Source: Kitasatospora aureofaciens
GTDB taxonomy: Bacteria; Actinomycetota; Actinomycetes; Streptomycetales; Streptomycetaceae
DNA length: 64,000 nt
Reading direction: 5' to 3'
NCBI RefSeq assembly: GCF_019192735.1
Contig: NZ_JAHTKP010000015.1
Span: 103,539-167,538 of the forward strand
The notes beneath the pieces were generated by a model. It saw only the letters and a list, made by a program, of their open reading frames with translations, was not told where the DNA came from and ran no database searches. Below, one piece after another: positions 31,662-39,698 of the stretch. A program made the translations under genes and the position numbers. How positions within the stretch are numbered: position 1 is the stretch's first letter; the number at the start of each line of letters is the position of its first letter.

Positions 31662-33020
31662 ATGGAACGACCTCGGATCCTGATCGTGGGCGGTGGCTTC
31701 GCCGGCCTGGAGTGCGCCCGCCGCCTCGAACACAAGCTCGCGCCCTCGGAGGCCGAGATCTCGCTGGTCACGCCGTTCAGCTATCAGCTCTACCTGCCGC
31801 TGCTGCCGCACGTCGCGGCCGGCGTGCTGACCCCGCAGTCGGTGGCCGTCTCGCTGCGCCGTTCGCTCCGCCGTACCCACATCCTCCCCGGCGGCGCGAT
31901 CGGCGTGGACCCGCTCTCCAAGGTCTGCGTGGTCCGGAAGATCACCGACGAGGTGGTGGCGCAGAGGTACGACGTCCTCGTGCTCGCCCCCGGCAGCGTC
32001 ACCCGCACGTTCGACATCCCCGGTCTCACCGACTACGCCCGGGGCATGAAGACGCTCGCCGAGGCGGTCTACGTCCGCGACCACGTGATCGCCCAACTCG
32101 ACCTTGCCTCGGCCACCTTGGACCAGCGGGAGCGCGAGTCCCGGCTGCAGTTCGTGGTGGTCGGCGGCGGCTACGCGGGCACCGAGACGGCGGCCTGCCT
32201 GCAGCGTCTGACCACGGCCGCCGCCCTCCGCTACCCGCGCCTGGACGCGCGGCAGATCAAGTGGCACCTGATCGACATCGCCCCGAAGCTGATGCCGGAG
32301 CTGGGCGACGCGCTCGGCACGGCCGCCCTGGAGGTGCTGCGGGAGCGCGGTATCGAGGTGTCGCTGGGGGTCTCGGTGGCCGAAGTCGGCGCCGAGTCAG
32401 TCAAGTTCACCGACGGCCGGGTGCTTCCCTGCCGCACGCTGATCTGGACGGCCGGGGTCGCCGCGAGCCCGCTGATCGGCACGCTGGACGCGGAGACGGT
32501 CCGCGGCCGGATCGCGGTGACGGCGGAGATGCGGGTGCCGCAGTTCGAGGGGGTGTTCGCGCTCGGCGACGCCGCGGCCGTCCCGGACCTCGCGAAGGGC
32601 GACGGTGCGGTGTGCCCGCCGACCGCCCAGCACTCGGCCCGGCAGGGCCGCGCGGTGGCGAACAACGTGATCGCCTCGCTCCGCCATCAGCCGCTGGAGC
32701 CTTACTACCACAAGGACTTGGGCCTGGTGGTGGACCTGGGCGGCAAGGACGCGGTGTCCAAGCCGATCGGCGTGGAGCTGCGCGGGGTGCCGGCGCAGCT
32801 GGTTGCCCGCGGTTACCACCTGATGGCGATGCGCACCAATGCGGCCAAGTTCCGGGTCGGCGCCAACTGGCTGCTGAACGCGACCGCCGGGGACGACTTC
32901 GTGCGCACCGGTTTCCTCGCCCGCCAGCCCGCCCGGCTGCACGACTTCCAGTACACCGACGCGTACTTGACGAAGGATCAGGTCCGCGCCCATGCCCAGG
33001 CGTTGCTCGCCAAGGGCTGA
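31662..33020 (+). CDS. type II NADH dehydrogenase-like FAD oxidoreductase
   Basis: 452 residues. FAD dinucleotide-binding motif ILIVGGGFAGLECARRLE at the N-terminus; NADH-binding motif FVVVGGGYAGTETAACLQ near residue 162; GVFALGDAAAVPD, the second FAD contact; and AQHSARQGRAVANNV. The last 60 residues are amphipathic and could attach the protein to the membrane. NDH-2 passes electrons from NADH to menaquinone without pumping protons. Alone in its transcript, followed by a very strong terminator. ATG 31662 after AAAGGGATGAGCG. Confidence 0.88.
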   Translation: MERPRILIVGGGFAGLECARRLEHKLAPSEAEISLVTPFSYQLYLPLLPHVAAGVLTPQSVAVSLRRSLRRTHILPGGAIGVDPLSKVCVVRKITDEVVAQRYDVLVLAPGSVTRTFDIPGLTDYARGMKTLAEAVYVRDHVIAQLDLASATLDQRERESRLQFVVVGGGYAGTETAACLQRLTTAAALRYPRLDARQIKWHLIDIAPKLMPELGDALGTAALEVLRERGIEVSLGVSVAEVGAESVKFTDGRVLPCRTLIWTAGVAASPLIGTLDAETVRGRIAVTAEMRVPQFEGVFALGDAAAVPDLAKGDGAVCPPTAQHSARQGRAVANNVIASLRHQPLEPYYHKDLGLVVDLGGKDAVSKPIGVELRGVPAQLVARGYHLMAMRTNAAKFRVGANWLLNATAGDDFVRTGFLARQPARLHDFQYTDAYLTKDQVRAHAQALLAKG

Positions 33021-33034
33021 CCACCACCGCGCAG

Positions 33035-33070
33035 GTGCAGCCCCTTGCCCGGCCGGGCAAGGGGCTGCAC
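33035..33070. terminator. 18-bp perfect palindrome between convergent genes
   Basis: GTGCAGCCCCTTGCCCGG followed directly by its complement, 14 bases after the NDH-2-like stop and four bases before the end of the minus-strand GDSL gene. A bidirectional terminator. Confidence 0.8.
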
Positions 33071-33074
33071 ACGG

Positions 33075-34295
33075 TCACTCCGCGGTCAGGTACATCCCGC
33101 TCGCGTCCTGCCCGGCCGTGTTGCGGCACGCGTAGTTACCGCTGCTCCGCCCCCACAGCTGGGTCAGGCAGCTGCCGAGCGCCTGCTGCCCGTAGTAGTT
33201 GGGGTGCATCGACTCCTGCAGCGCGCCCTGGGTGGTGTTGAGCCCACCGTCCAGGAAGCGCGCCCATTCGCTGGTGGTCGCGGACGGCCCTGCGCTCGCG
33301 GTCGGCTGCTGCGCCGACGTGGAGCAGACCTCGCGCCCCTGGAGCATGTCGGACAGGTCCAGGAACTGCGCGCCCTTGCTCGCCGCAACTCCCGCCAGTG
33401 CCTTGGAGATCTGCGGCACCATCGAGTCCCGCGCCCAGTCGGCGTCGGCGTCCCAGAACGGGCAGCCGCCGGTGTTCGACCGGGTCCAGCCGCCCTCGGG
33501 GTAGCGCATCTCGGCGCTGCGCGGGATCGGCGACGGGTAGGACTGCAGCACCAGGCGGTAATCTCCTTGCGCGTAGCCCGCGTTGGACATCACGGCGCGG
33601 ATCTCGTCGATGGCCTTGCCGACCCCGGCCATCGCCGTCGGCAGCTTCGAGTCGATCGCCGACTGCTGCGAGCCATGGCAGTAGCTGTACCAAACCAGGT
33701 AGTCCTGGACGCAGTTCGAGATGACGTTGGAGAACCCGAGGTCATTGCCGCCGATCGACAGCGTGATCAGCTTGACGTTGTTCTGCGCGGCCACGGTGGC
33801 GAGTTGGTCGGCCTGCGGGGCCTCGCCCTTGAACGCCTGGCCGCCGTTCGCCGCGCGGAAGATGTTGGCGGTGACGGCGCCGGAGCAGGCCAGGTTGATC
33901 TGCTTCTGCGCGACGGTCGAGGCGCCGAGCACCTCGGCGACGTCCGAGCGGTCGCACCCGCTGGCGGCCGTCGCGCCGTAGACGCTGCTCGGGTCGTACG
34001 AACTGCCGTTCCAGGCACGGTCGGTGCCGGTCCGGCTGCCGCTTCCGTCGGCGGAGTTGCCCATCCACCGGCCGGCCTCGCCGGAGATGTAGCTGTCGCC
34101 CAGCGTCACGCTGGCGGTCGGCCCGGTCGACGCCGAGGCAGCCGAGGCAGCGGACGCGGCCGAGGCAGGCGCCGCGGCGATCAGTCCGCCGGCCACGAGG
34201 CCGCCGGAGGCGAGCGGGAGGGCGAGGGCTGCACTGAGCAGCCGCTTGCCGAGTCGAGAGGTGCTGCGGGTGATGCGCGAACCGTTTTCGGGCAC
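33075..34295 (-). CDS. secreted SGNH/GDSL hydrolase (lipase/esterase)
   Basis: 406 residues. Signal peptide: basic SRLGKRLLSAALALPLASGG, cleavage near APASAAS. Catalytic Ser in VTLGDSYISGEAGRW (GDSY block I), LACSGAVTANIF (block II Gly), LITLSIGGNDLGFSN (block III GGND) and MHPNYYGQQALGSCL (His block). Cysteines in the mature protein probably form disulfides, as in Streptomyces SGNH lipases. It hydrolyses esters outside the cell. The AGRWMGNSADGSG and YPEGGWTRSNTGGCPFW segments are typical of the longer streptomycete subfamily. GTG start. Confidence 0.88.
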   Translation of the reverse strand: MPENGSRITRSTSRLGKRLLSAALALPLASGGLVAGGLIAAAPASAASAASAASASTGPTASVTLGDSYISGEAGRWMGNSADGSGSRTGTDRAWNGSSYDPSSVYGATAASGCDRSDVAEVLGASTVAQKQINLACSGAVTANIFRAANGGQAFKGEAPQADQLATVAAQNNVKLITLSIGGNDLGFSNVISNCVQDYLVWYSYCHGSQQSAIDSKLPTAMAGVGKAIDEIRAVMSNAGYAQGDYRLVLQSYPSPIPRSAEMRYPEGGWTRSNTGGCPFWDADADWARDSMVPQISKALAGVAASKGAQFLDLSDMLQGREVCSTSAQQPTASAGPSATTSEWARFLDGGLNTTQGALQESMHPNYYGQQALGSCLTQLWGRSSGNYACRNTAGQDASGMYLTAE

Positions 34296-34448
34296 GGCGG
34301 AACTCCTGCGGCTCGGTCTCCCCGTGGTGTGGGGACGGGAAGACGCGTGTGAGGGTAGGCCGCCGGCCGGTGGCGCGATGAAGATGGCATGACAGCACTG
34401 GTTACCGCTAGGTATCTGCAGCAGGTTTCCCGCTTTGTTACCCGCGGG

Positions 34449-34548
34449 TTCAGACCAGCCCCCACCCGTTCAGCCCCCGTGCGTCCGGATCATCCCCACC
34501 CGTTCAGCCCCGCTCGTCCGGGCCGGCCCCGCCCGTTCAGACCAGCCG
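34449..34548. repeat. short direct repeats around the end of the MocR gene
   Basis: GTTCAGACCAGCC occurs at about 34449 and again at about 34535, where it encodes the last codons of the MocR regulator on the minus strand; CCCACCCGTTCAGCCCC-type units lie between. It looks like duplication of the gene's 3' end. No function is evident. No terminator-like stem was seen here. Confidence 0.5.
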
Positions 34549-35865
34549 CGAGCCGACCCCGCCCGCACCCAGCACCGCCGCCAGGTCCTCCGCCAACTGC
34601 CGTGCGTCCGCCGGTTCCAGGCCTGCCGTGGTGATCCGGATCCCGGGCGGCGACTGGATCCGGTAGCGCGCGCCGGGGGCCGCGACCCAGCCGCGCTGCA
34701 CCAGCGCGGCAAGCGCGGAGGTCTCGTCCGGCACCGGCACCCAGACGTTGAGCCCGCTCTCGCCGTGCGCCTCGATGCCGCGCGCGGCCAGTTCGCCGAG
34801 CAGCGCGTCCCGGCGGGCCCGGTAGACGGCGGCCACCCGGGCGACGGGCGCCGCGTCGGTGCGCCACAGTTCGGCGACGGTGCGCTGGAGCAGGTGGCTC
34901 ACCCAGCCGGCGCCGAGCCGCAGCCGTCCGGAGACCCGCCCGATGGTGTCCTCGTCGCCGACCGCGACGGACAGCCGCAGGTCCGGCCCGTACGCCTTGG
35001 CCGCCGAGCGCACCACGGCCCAGTGCCGCGAACCGGCGCCGGCCAGTGGGTGGTAGGGCTGGTCGACCATGCCGTGCCCGTGGTCGTCCTCGATCAGCAG
35101 CACGCCGGGGTGCTCGGCCAGCACGGCCCGGAGCGCCTCGGCGCGAGCGGCGGTGAGCGCGGCGCCGGTGGGATTCTGCGCCCGGCTGGTCACGACGACC
35201 GCGCGGGCGCCCTCGGCGAGGGCTGCGGCGAGCGAGTCGGGCAGCGGGCCCTCGTCGTCGAGCCGGACGGGCGCGGGGCGCAGGCCCACGGCGGGCAGCA
35301 GGTCGAGCAGGCTGCCCCAACCCGGGTCCTCGACGGCCACGGCGTCGCCGGGGCGCAGCCGGGTCCCGAGGATGCGTTCGATGGTGTCGAGCGAGCCGGA
35401 GGCGATGGCGATCGGCCCGCCGGGCAGGCCGTCGGCCTCGAAGGAGGCGCGGGCGAGGGCGAGCAGTCCGGGGTCGACGGCCGGGTGCCCGTAGAGGACG
35501 GGTTCGGCGCGGGCTGCCTCGGCGAGCGCCGGGGCGAGGTCGGGCAGGAGGGCCGGGTCAGGGTTGCCGGCGGACAGGTCGCGGGCGTGCGGGGGAACTG
35601 GGACGCGGATCTGGTCACGGGGGGTGAGGGCGGGCCGGGGCAGGATGCGGCTGCCCTTGCGGCCTGCGGTCTCGATCACGCCGCGGTCGCGGAGCAGCCG
35701 GTAGGCGGCGGCGACGGTGTTGGGATTGACGCCGAGCTCGGTGGCGAGGTCGCGCAGCGGGGGCAGCGCGGTTCCGGGCGCGAGCTGCCCGCTGCTGACG
35801 CCCTGTTCGATGTGGGCCGCGATTTCGCTGGCGCGTCGCCCTTTCAGCGGATAGTCTCCTAGCAC
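34537..35865 (-). CDS. MocR-family regulator (GntR HTH fused to aminotransferase domain)
   Basis: 442 residues. N-terminal GntR winged helix: KGRRASEIAAHIEQGVSSGQLAPGTALPPLRDLATELGVNPNTVAAAYRLLRDRGVIETAGRKGSRI. The remainder is a fold-type I aminotransferase-like domain (DLSAGNPDPALLPDL, AVEDPGWGSLLDLLPAVGL, LLIEDDHGHGMVD, SAAKAYGPDLRLSVAVGD with the PLP lysine). MocR proteins bind PLP and often activate vitamin B6 genes. It diverges from two PNPOx-fold genes, 35 bases start to start. The GTG start lies inside the first of two direct repeats likely to be its own operator. Confidence 0.9.
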   Translation of the reverse strand: MLGDYPLKGRRASEIAAHIEQGVSSGQLAPGTALPPLRDLATELGVNPNTVAAAYRLLRDRGVIETAGRKGSRILPRPALTPRDQIRVPVPPHARDLSAGNPDPALLPDLAPALAEAARAEPVLYGHPAVDPGLLALARASFEADGLPGGPIAIASGSLDTIERILGTRLRPGDAVAVEDPGWGSLLDLLPAVGLRPAPVRLDDEGPLPDSLAAALAEGARAVVVTSRAQNPTGAALTAARAEALRAVLAEHPGVLLIEDDHGHGMVDQPYHPLAGAGSRHWAVVRSAAKAYGPDLRLSVAVGDEDTIGRVSGRLRLGAGWVSHLLQRTVAELWRTDAAPVARVAAVYRARRDALLGELAARGIEAHGESGLNVWVPVPDETSALAALVQRGWVAAPGARYRIQSPPGIRITTAGLEPADARQLAEDLAAVLGAGGVGSRLV

Positions 35866-35890
35866 AAAGAAGATTATGCACTAGTACATA
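35859..35890. promoter_or_regulatory. MocR-type operator in the divergent promoter
   Basis: CTAGCACA (35859-35866) and CTAGTACA (35881-35888) are direct repeats 22 bases apart, two helical turns, as MocR dimers prefer. The second copy is also the centre of an imperfect palindrome, TATGCACTAGTACATA (35875-35890). The stretch is AT-rich in a very GC-rich setting and sits between the MocR and PNPOx-like starts. Confidence 0.6.
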
Positions 35891-35900
35891 GAGGTTTGTC

Positions 35901-36590
35901 ATGTCGGCCCCTGCAGACGGCACCGCCACCGAGCGCGAGACCCCCGCCTACGCCCGCACCCCCCGCACCACCCCCACCCGCTACAAGGACCGCGCCACCT
36001 GGGAGCAGGAGGCGATCCACGCCATCCTCGACAGCACCTACCTCTGCCACCTCGGCTTCGTCGCCGACGGCGCCCCGGTCGTCCTGCCGACCATCTACGC
36101 CCGGGTCGGCAGCCGCCTCTACATCCACGGCTCCACCGGCAGCCGCCCGCTGCGCGACGCCCGGGGCGACCAGGGCATGCCGGTGTGCGTCACCGTCACC
36201 CTGGTCGACGCGCTGGTCCTCACCAAGTCCGCGTTCAACCACTCCGTCAACTTCCGCTCGGTGGTCGCCCACGGCACCGCCCACCAGGTCACCGACCCGG
36301 AGGAGCTGAACGTCGCGCTGGACGCGCTGGTCGACCAGACCGTCCCCGGCCGCTCCGCCGAGGTCCGCCCGGCCAACGCCAAGGAGCTCGCCGCCACCGC
36401 CGTGATTCGGCTGGAGCTGGACGAGGTCTCGGCGAAGACCCGCGACGACGGCGCCAACGACGACCCGGACGACCTCGACCTGCCGTACTGGGCCGGCGTC
36501 ATACCGGTCACCAGCGGCTACGGCACCCCCGCCCCGGCCGCCTCCACGACCGTCCCGCTCCCCGCGCACGTGCGCGACCTGACCCGCTGA
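35901..36590 (+). CDS. pyridoxamine 5'-phosphate oxidase-fold flavoprotein
   Basis: 229 residues with the split-barrel FMN fold: KDRATWEQEAIHAILDSTYLCHLGFVADGAPVVLPTIYARVGSRLYIHGSTGS, then VTLVDALVLTKSAFNHSVNFRSVVAHG, a pattern of the PNPOx-like_2 group. FMN probably binds; the reaction is unknown. It is divergent from MocR and followed 12 bases later by another split-barrel gene, so the three likely form a regulon. AGAGGTTTGTC holds the ribosome binding site. Confidence 0.85.
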   Translation: MSAPADGTATERETPAYARTPRTTPTRYKDRATWEQEAIHAILDSTYLCHLGFVADGAPVVLPTIYARVGSRLYIHGSTGSRPLRDARGDQGMPVCVTVTLVDALVLTKSAFNHSVNFRSVVAHGTAHQVTDPEELNVALDALVDQTVPGRSAEVRPANAKELAATAVIRLELDEVSAKTRDDGANDDPDDLDLPYWAGVIPVTSGYGTPAPAASTTVPLPAHVRDLTR

Positions 36591-36602
36591 CGGGGCCGCC
36601 CG

Positions 36603-37268
36603 ATGCTGATCAGGTCATGGGACCGCGGCGACGAGGCCGAGTGGCGCGCCTGGCTGGCCGAGGGCCGGGACTTCGGCCTGCTCGCCGCCAACGGCGCGCC
36701 GGGCGAGGGCCCGGTGCTCGTCCCGACGCACTTCCTGCTGGACGCCGACGCCGGCGAGATCCTGCTCCACCTCGCCACGCCCAACCCGCTGCTGGCCGCC
36801 GTCCGGGCCGACCCGCAGGTCACCCTCGCGGTCACCGACGGCTACGCCTTCGCGCCCGGCCACTGGCGCGGCGAGCCCGGCACGCCCACCAGCTACTACG
36901 CGTCAGTCCACTTCCACTGCACCGCCGAGATCGTCGAGTCGGCCGCGGGCAAGGCGGAGATCCTCAACCGCCAGCTGGCCCACTTCCAGCCGGAGACGCC
37001 GGACACCCGGGTCGTCCCCGGCGAGGGCGAGTTCTCCCGGCTGCTGCCGGGTCTGCGCGGGCTGCGTCTGACGGTCCGCGAGGTGCGCGCCAAGTTCAAG
37101 TACGACGACAAGAAGCCGGCCGACGCGCAGTACGCGATCGCCGACCGGCTCGCCGAGCGCGGACGCGGGCGCGGCCAGGACGCCCTGGCCCGCACCCAGC
37201 TGCTGCGCCGCAACGAACGACGCCAACAAGCGACGCCAGGAGCGACTCGCCGCAGACGGACAAGCTGA
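36603..37268 (+). CDS. PaiB-like FMN-binding split-barrel protein
   Basis: 221 residues. DFGLLAANGAPGEGPVLVPTHFLLDADAGEILLHLATPNPLL and the segment GHWRGEPGTPTSYYASVHFHCTAEIVES match the PaiB/FMN-binding negative regulator family, followed by LRGLRLTVREVRAKFKYDDKK, a typical C-terminal signature of that family. The end (RGRGRGQDALARTQLLRRNERR to RRRRTS) is a very basic tail. Bacillus PaiB acts with PaiA in control of sporulation and protease genes, but actinobacterial members have unknown roles. It follows the other split-barrel gene by 12 bases. Confidence 0.85.
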   Translation: MLIRSWDRGDEAEWRAWLAEGRDFGLLAANGAPGEGPVLVPTHFLLDADAGEILLHLATPNPLLAAVRADPQVTLAVTDGYAFAPGHWRGEPGTPTSYYASVHFHCTAEIVESAAGKAEILNRQLAHFQPETPDTRVVPGEGEFSRLLPGLRGLRLTVREVRAKFKYDDKKPADAQYAIADRLAERGRGRGQDALARTQLLRRNERRQQATPGATRRRRTS

Positions 37269-37403
37269 CGCTGCATCACCCGATCGGCCCCCGAAACAGG
37301 GCAACCCGCCCCCTCCACTGCTCGAATGTGAGACGAATCCTGCCCGCTCGGCGGTCCGCCCGCCGGCACCACCGAGTGGGCCCGTCCACCTCGGGGAGCG
37401 CGC

Positions 37404-38816
37404 GTGTCCACACTGAACACCCGGTCGGCCACGGGCGAGGCGCACCTCGGGCACGTCGTGTTCATCTCCGCCGCCGCAGCGATGGGCGGCTTCCTGTTCG
37501 GCTACGACAGCGCGGTGATCAACGGCGCGGTGACCGGCATCCAGAAGCACTTCGCGGTGGGCCACGGCGAGACCGCCTTCGTCGTGGCCATCGCCCTGCT
37601 CGGCTCGGCGGCCGGCGCGGTGGCCGCCGGCCGGCTCGCCGACCACCTCGGCCGGGTGCGGACGATGCTGCTGGCCGCGGTCCTGTTCGCGATCAGCGGC
37701 CTCGGCTCGATGTTCCCGCCGAGCATCCAGGTCCTCGCCACCTGGCGCGTGGTGGGCGGTGTGGCGATCGGCATCGCCTCGGTGATCGCCCCCACCTACA
37801 TCGCCGAGGTGGCGCCGACCGCCTACCGCGGCCGGCTCGCCTCGTTCCAGCAGATGGCGATCGTGCTCGGCATCACCGTCTCCCAGCTCGCCAACTGGGC
37901 GCTCAACCAGGCGGCCGGCGGCGAGTCCACCGGCCACCTCGGGGGCGTCCAGGCCTGGCAGTGGATGCTCGGCGTGGAGACCGTCCCGGCCCTGGTGTAC
38001 GGGCTGATGGCGCTCGCCATCCCGGAGTCGCCGCGCTACCTGATCGCCGATCACCGCGAGGCGCAGGCCCGCAGGGTGCTGCTGGAGGTGGAGGGCGAGG
38101 GGGCGGACCTGGACGCCCGGGTCGCAGAGATCCGCGCGGTGCTGGAGTCCGCGCACAAGCCCCGGGCGAAGGACCTGCTCGGCGGCCGGCTCGGCCTGCT
38201 GCCGATCGTCTGGGTCGGCATCGGCGCCTCGGTGTTCCAGCAGTTCGTCGGCATCAACGTGATCTTCTACTACTCGTCCTTCCTGTGGCAGTCGGTCGGC
38301 ATCAACGAGGCCAACTCGCTGCTCATCAGCCTCTCCACCTCGATCATCAACGTGCTCGGCACGGTGATCGCGATGGTGCTGGTGGACCGGATCGGCCGCA
38401 AACCGCTCGCCCTGACCGGCTCGGCCGGCATGGCGCTCGCGCTGGGCACCGCCGCCTGGGCGTTCTCCTACCGGCACGGCACCGGCGACACCGCCACCCT
38501 CGACAACACCCACGCCACCGTCGCCCTGGTCGCCGCGCACGTCTTCGTGCTCTGCTTCGCCTTCTCCTGGGGCGTGGTGGTCTGGGTGCTGCTCGGCGAG
38601 ATGTTCCCCAACCGGATCCGGGCGATCGCGCTGTCCGTCGCCGCCTCGGCCCAGTGGATCGCCAACTGGGCGATCACCGTCAGCTTCCCGGACCTCGCCG
38701 ACTGGAACCTCTCGGCGACGTACGTCATCTATGCGGCCTTCGCGCTGCTCTCCATCCCGTTCGTGGCCTTCTGCGTCAAGGAGACCAAGGGCCGCGCCCT
38801 TGAGGAGATGGGCTGA
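37404..38816 (+). CDS. MFS sugar porter (glucose/xylose-proton symporter type)
   Basis: 470 residues, 12 spans. Sugar porter signatures: FLFGYDSAVINGAVTGIQ in span 1, GRLADHLGRVR (motif A), PTYIAEVAPTAYRGRLASFQQMAIVLGITVSQ, PESPRYLIADHREAQARRVL at the end of span 6, GASVFQQFVGINVIFYYSSFLW in span 7 and DRIGRKPLALTG. It resembles streptomycete GlcP glucose permeases and E. coli XylE. It is not in an obvious sugar operon. A GTG start at 37404 follows CGGGGAGCGC. 135 bases of untranslated spacer with no clear motif precede it. Confidence 0.88.
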   Translation: MSTLNTRSATGEAHLGHVVFISAAAAMGGFLFGYDSAVINGAVTGIQKHFAVGHGETAFVVAIALLGSAAGAVAAGRLADHLGRVRTMLLAAVLFAISGLGSMFPPSIQVLATWRVVGGVAIGIASVIAPTYIAEVAPTAYRGRLASFQQMAIVLGITVSQLANWALNQAAGGESTGHLGGVQAWQWMLGVETVPALVYGLMALAIPESPRYLIADHREAQARRVLLEVEGEGADLDARVAEIRAVLESAHKPRAKDLLGGRLGLLPIVWVGIGASVFQQFVGINVIFYYSSFLWQSVGINEANSLLISLSTSIINVLGTVIAMVLVDRIGRKPLALTGSAGMALALGTAAWAFSYRHGTGDTATLDNTHATVALVAAHVFVLCFAFSWGVVVWVLLGEMFPNRIRAIALSVAASAQWIANWAITVSFPDLADWNLSATYVIYAAFALLSIPFVAFCVKETKGRALEEMG

Positions 38817-38823
38817 CCCGCGG

Positions 38824-38875
38824 CCCCTGCCCGACCCCCTGCCCCTGCCCGACCCCCTACTCCTACCCGACCCCT
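38824..38875 (+). repeat. 18-base imperfect tandem repeat between sugar porter and hydrolase genes
   Basis: CCCCTGCCCGACCCCCTG-type units repeat two to three times, ending CTCCTACCCGACCCCTCG. Purely C-rich simple repeat after the sugar porter stop. No terminator stem was seen, so read-through into the dienelactone hydrolase gene is possible. Confidence 0.5.
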
Positions 38876-38909
38876 CGCCGCACGCGGCCCGACCCACCGA
38901 GAGGTAGCC

Positions 38910-39611
38910 ATGCCTGACCTGGGCGGCTCCCGGCAGAACGTCACCTTCCCGAACAACGGCCGTACCGCGCACGGATACCTGGCCCGCCCGCCACAGGGCA
39001 TCGGCCCCGGCCTGGTGGTGGTGCAGGAGTGGTGGGGGCTCACCTCGCACATCGCCGACATGGCCGACCGCTTCGCCGCCGAGGGCTTCACCGTCCTCGC
39101 GCCCGACCTGTTCGGCGGCGCCACCACGCACGACAACGCCGAGGCGGCCCGGCTGAAACGCGAACTGCCCGTCGAACGGGCCGTCGAGGACCTCTCCGGC
39201 GCCGTCGACCACCTGCTCTCCCTGGACGGCGTGGTCGGCGACGCGGTCGGCGTGGTCGGCTTCTGCATGGGCGGCGGCTTCGCCCTGCTGCTGGCCGCCC
39301 GGGCGGGCGACAAGGTCGCGGCCGTCGTCCCGTTCTACGGCCTGCCGCCCGACCCGGACTTCGACTACCGCGGCCTGACCTCCCACGTCCTGGGCCACTT
39401 CGGCGAGCGCGACCGCTCGATCCCGATGACCGCCGTCGACGAGGCCGCGACCCGGATCGGCGAGGCCACCGACATCCGGCCCGAGATCCACTTCTACCCG
39501 GCCGGGCACGCCTTCATGAACGACGAGAACCTGCTCGGCACCTACGACCCGCTCCAGGCCCGGACGGCCTGGAGCCGCACCCTCAGCTTCCTCTGGGGCC
39601 ACCTGGGTTAG
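38910..39611 (+). CDS. dienelactone hydrolase-family protein
   Basis: 233 residues, alpha/beta hydrolase. The nucleophile is Cys in VGFCMGGGFALLLAA; the acid is an Asp in the GERDRSIPM turn; and the His lies in AGHAFMNDENLL, giving the Cys-Asp-His triad of dienelactone hydrolases. IGPGLVVVQEWWGLTSHIADMADRFAAEGFTVLAPDLFGG includes the E-x-W-G block. Such enzymes open dienelactones or similar esters and lactones in aromatic catabolism, but no aromatic pathway genes are near. ATG after GAGAGGTAGCC. Confidence 0.9.
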   Translation: MPDLGGSRQNVTFPNNGRTAHGYLARPPQGIGPGLVVVQEWWGLTSHIADMADRFAAEGFTVLAPDLFGGATTHDNAEAARLKRELPVERAVEDLSGAVDHLLSLDGVVGDAVGVVGFCMGGGFALLLAARAGDKVAAVVPFYGLPPDPDFDYRGLTSHVLGHFGERDRSIPMTAVDEAATRIGEATDIRPEIHFYPAGHAFMNDENLLGTYDPLQARTAWSRTLSFLWGHLG

Positions 39612-39662
39612 CGCACGACCCACACCCCGGTCAGCTCTCACGCGCCAGTTGTGAAAACCGAA

Positions 39663-39692
39663 TAGACACCTGTACGAACATGCGGCCATAGT
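39663..39692 (+). promoter_or_regulatory. sigma-70-like promoter for a leaderless MFS mRNA
   Basis: TAGACA (39663-39668) and CATAGT (39687-39692) are separated by 18 bases. A start site seven bases downstream would coincide with the GTG at 39699, and no Shine-Dalgarno precedes that codon, so the mRNA is probably leaderless. Confidence 0.5.
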
Positions 39693-39698
39693 CGCCAG

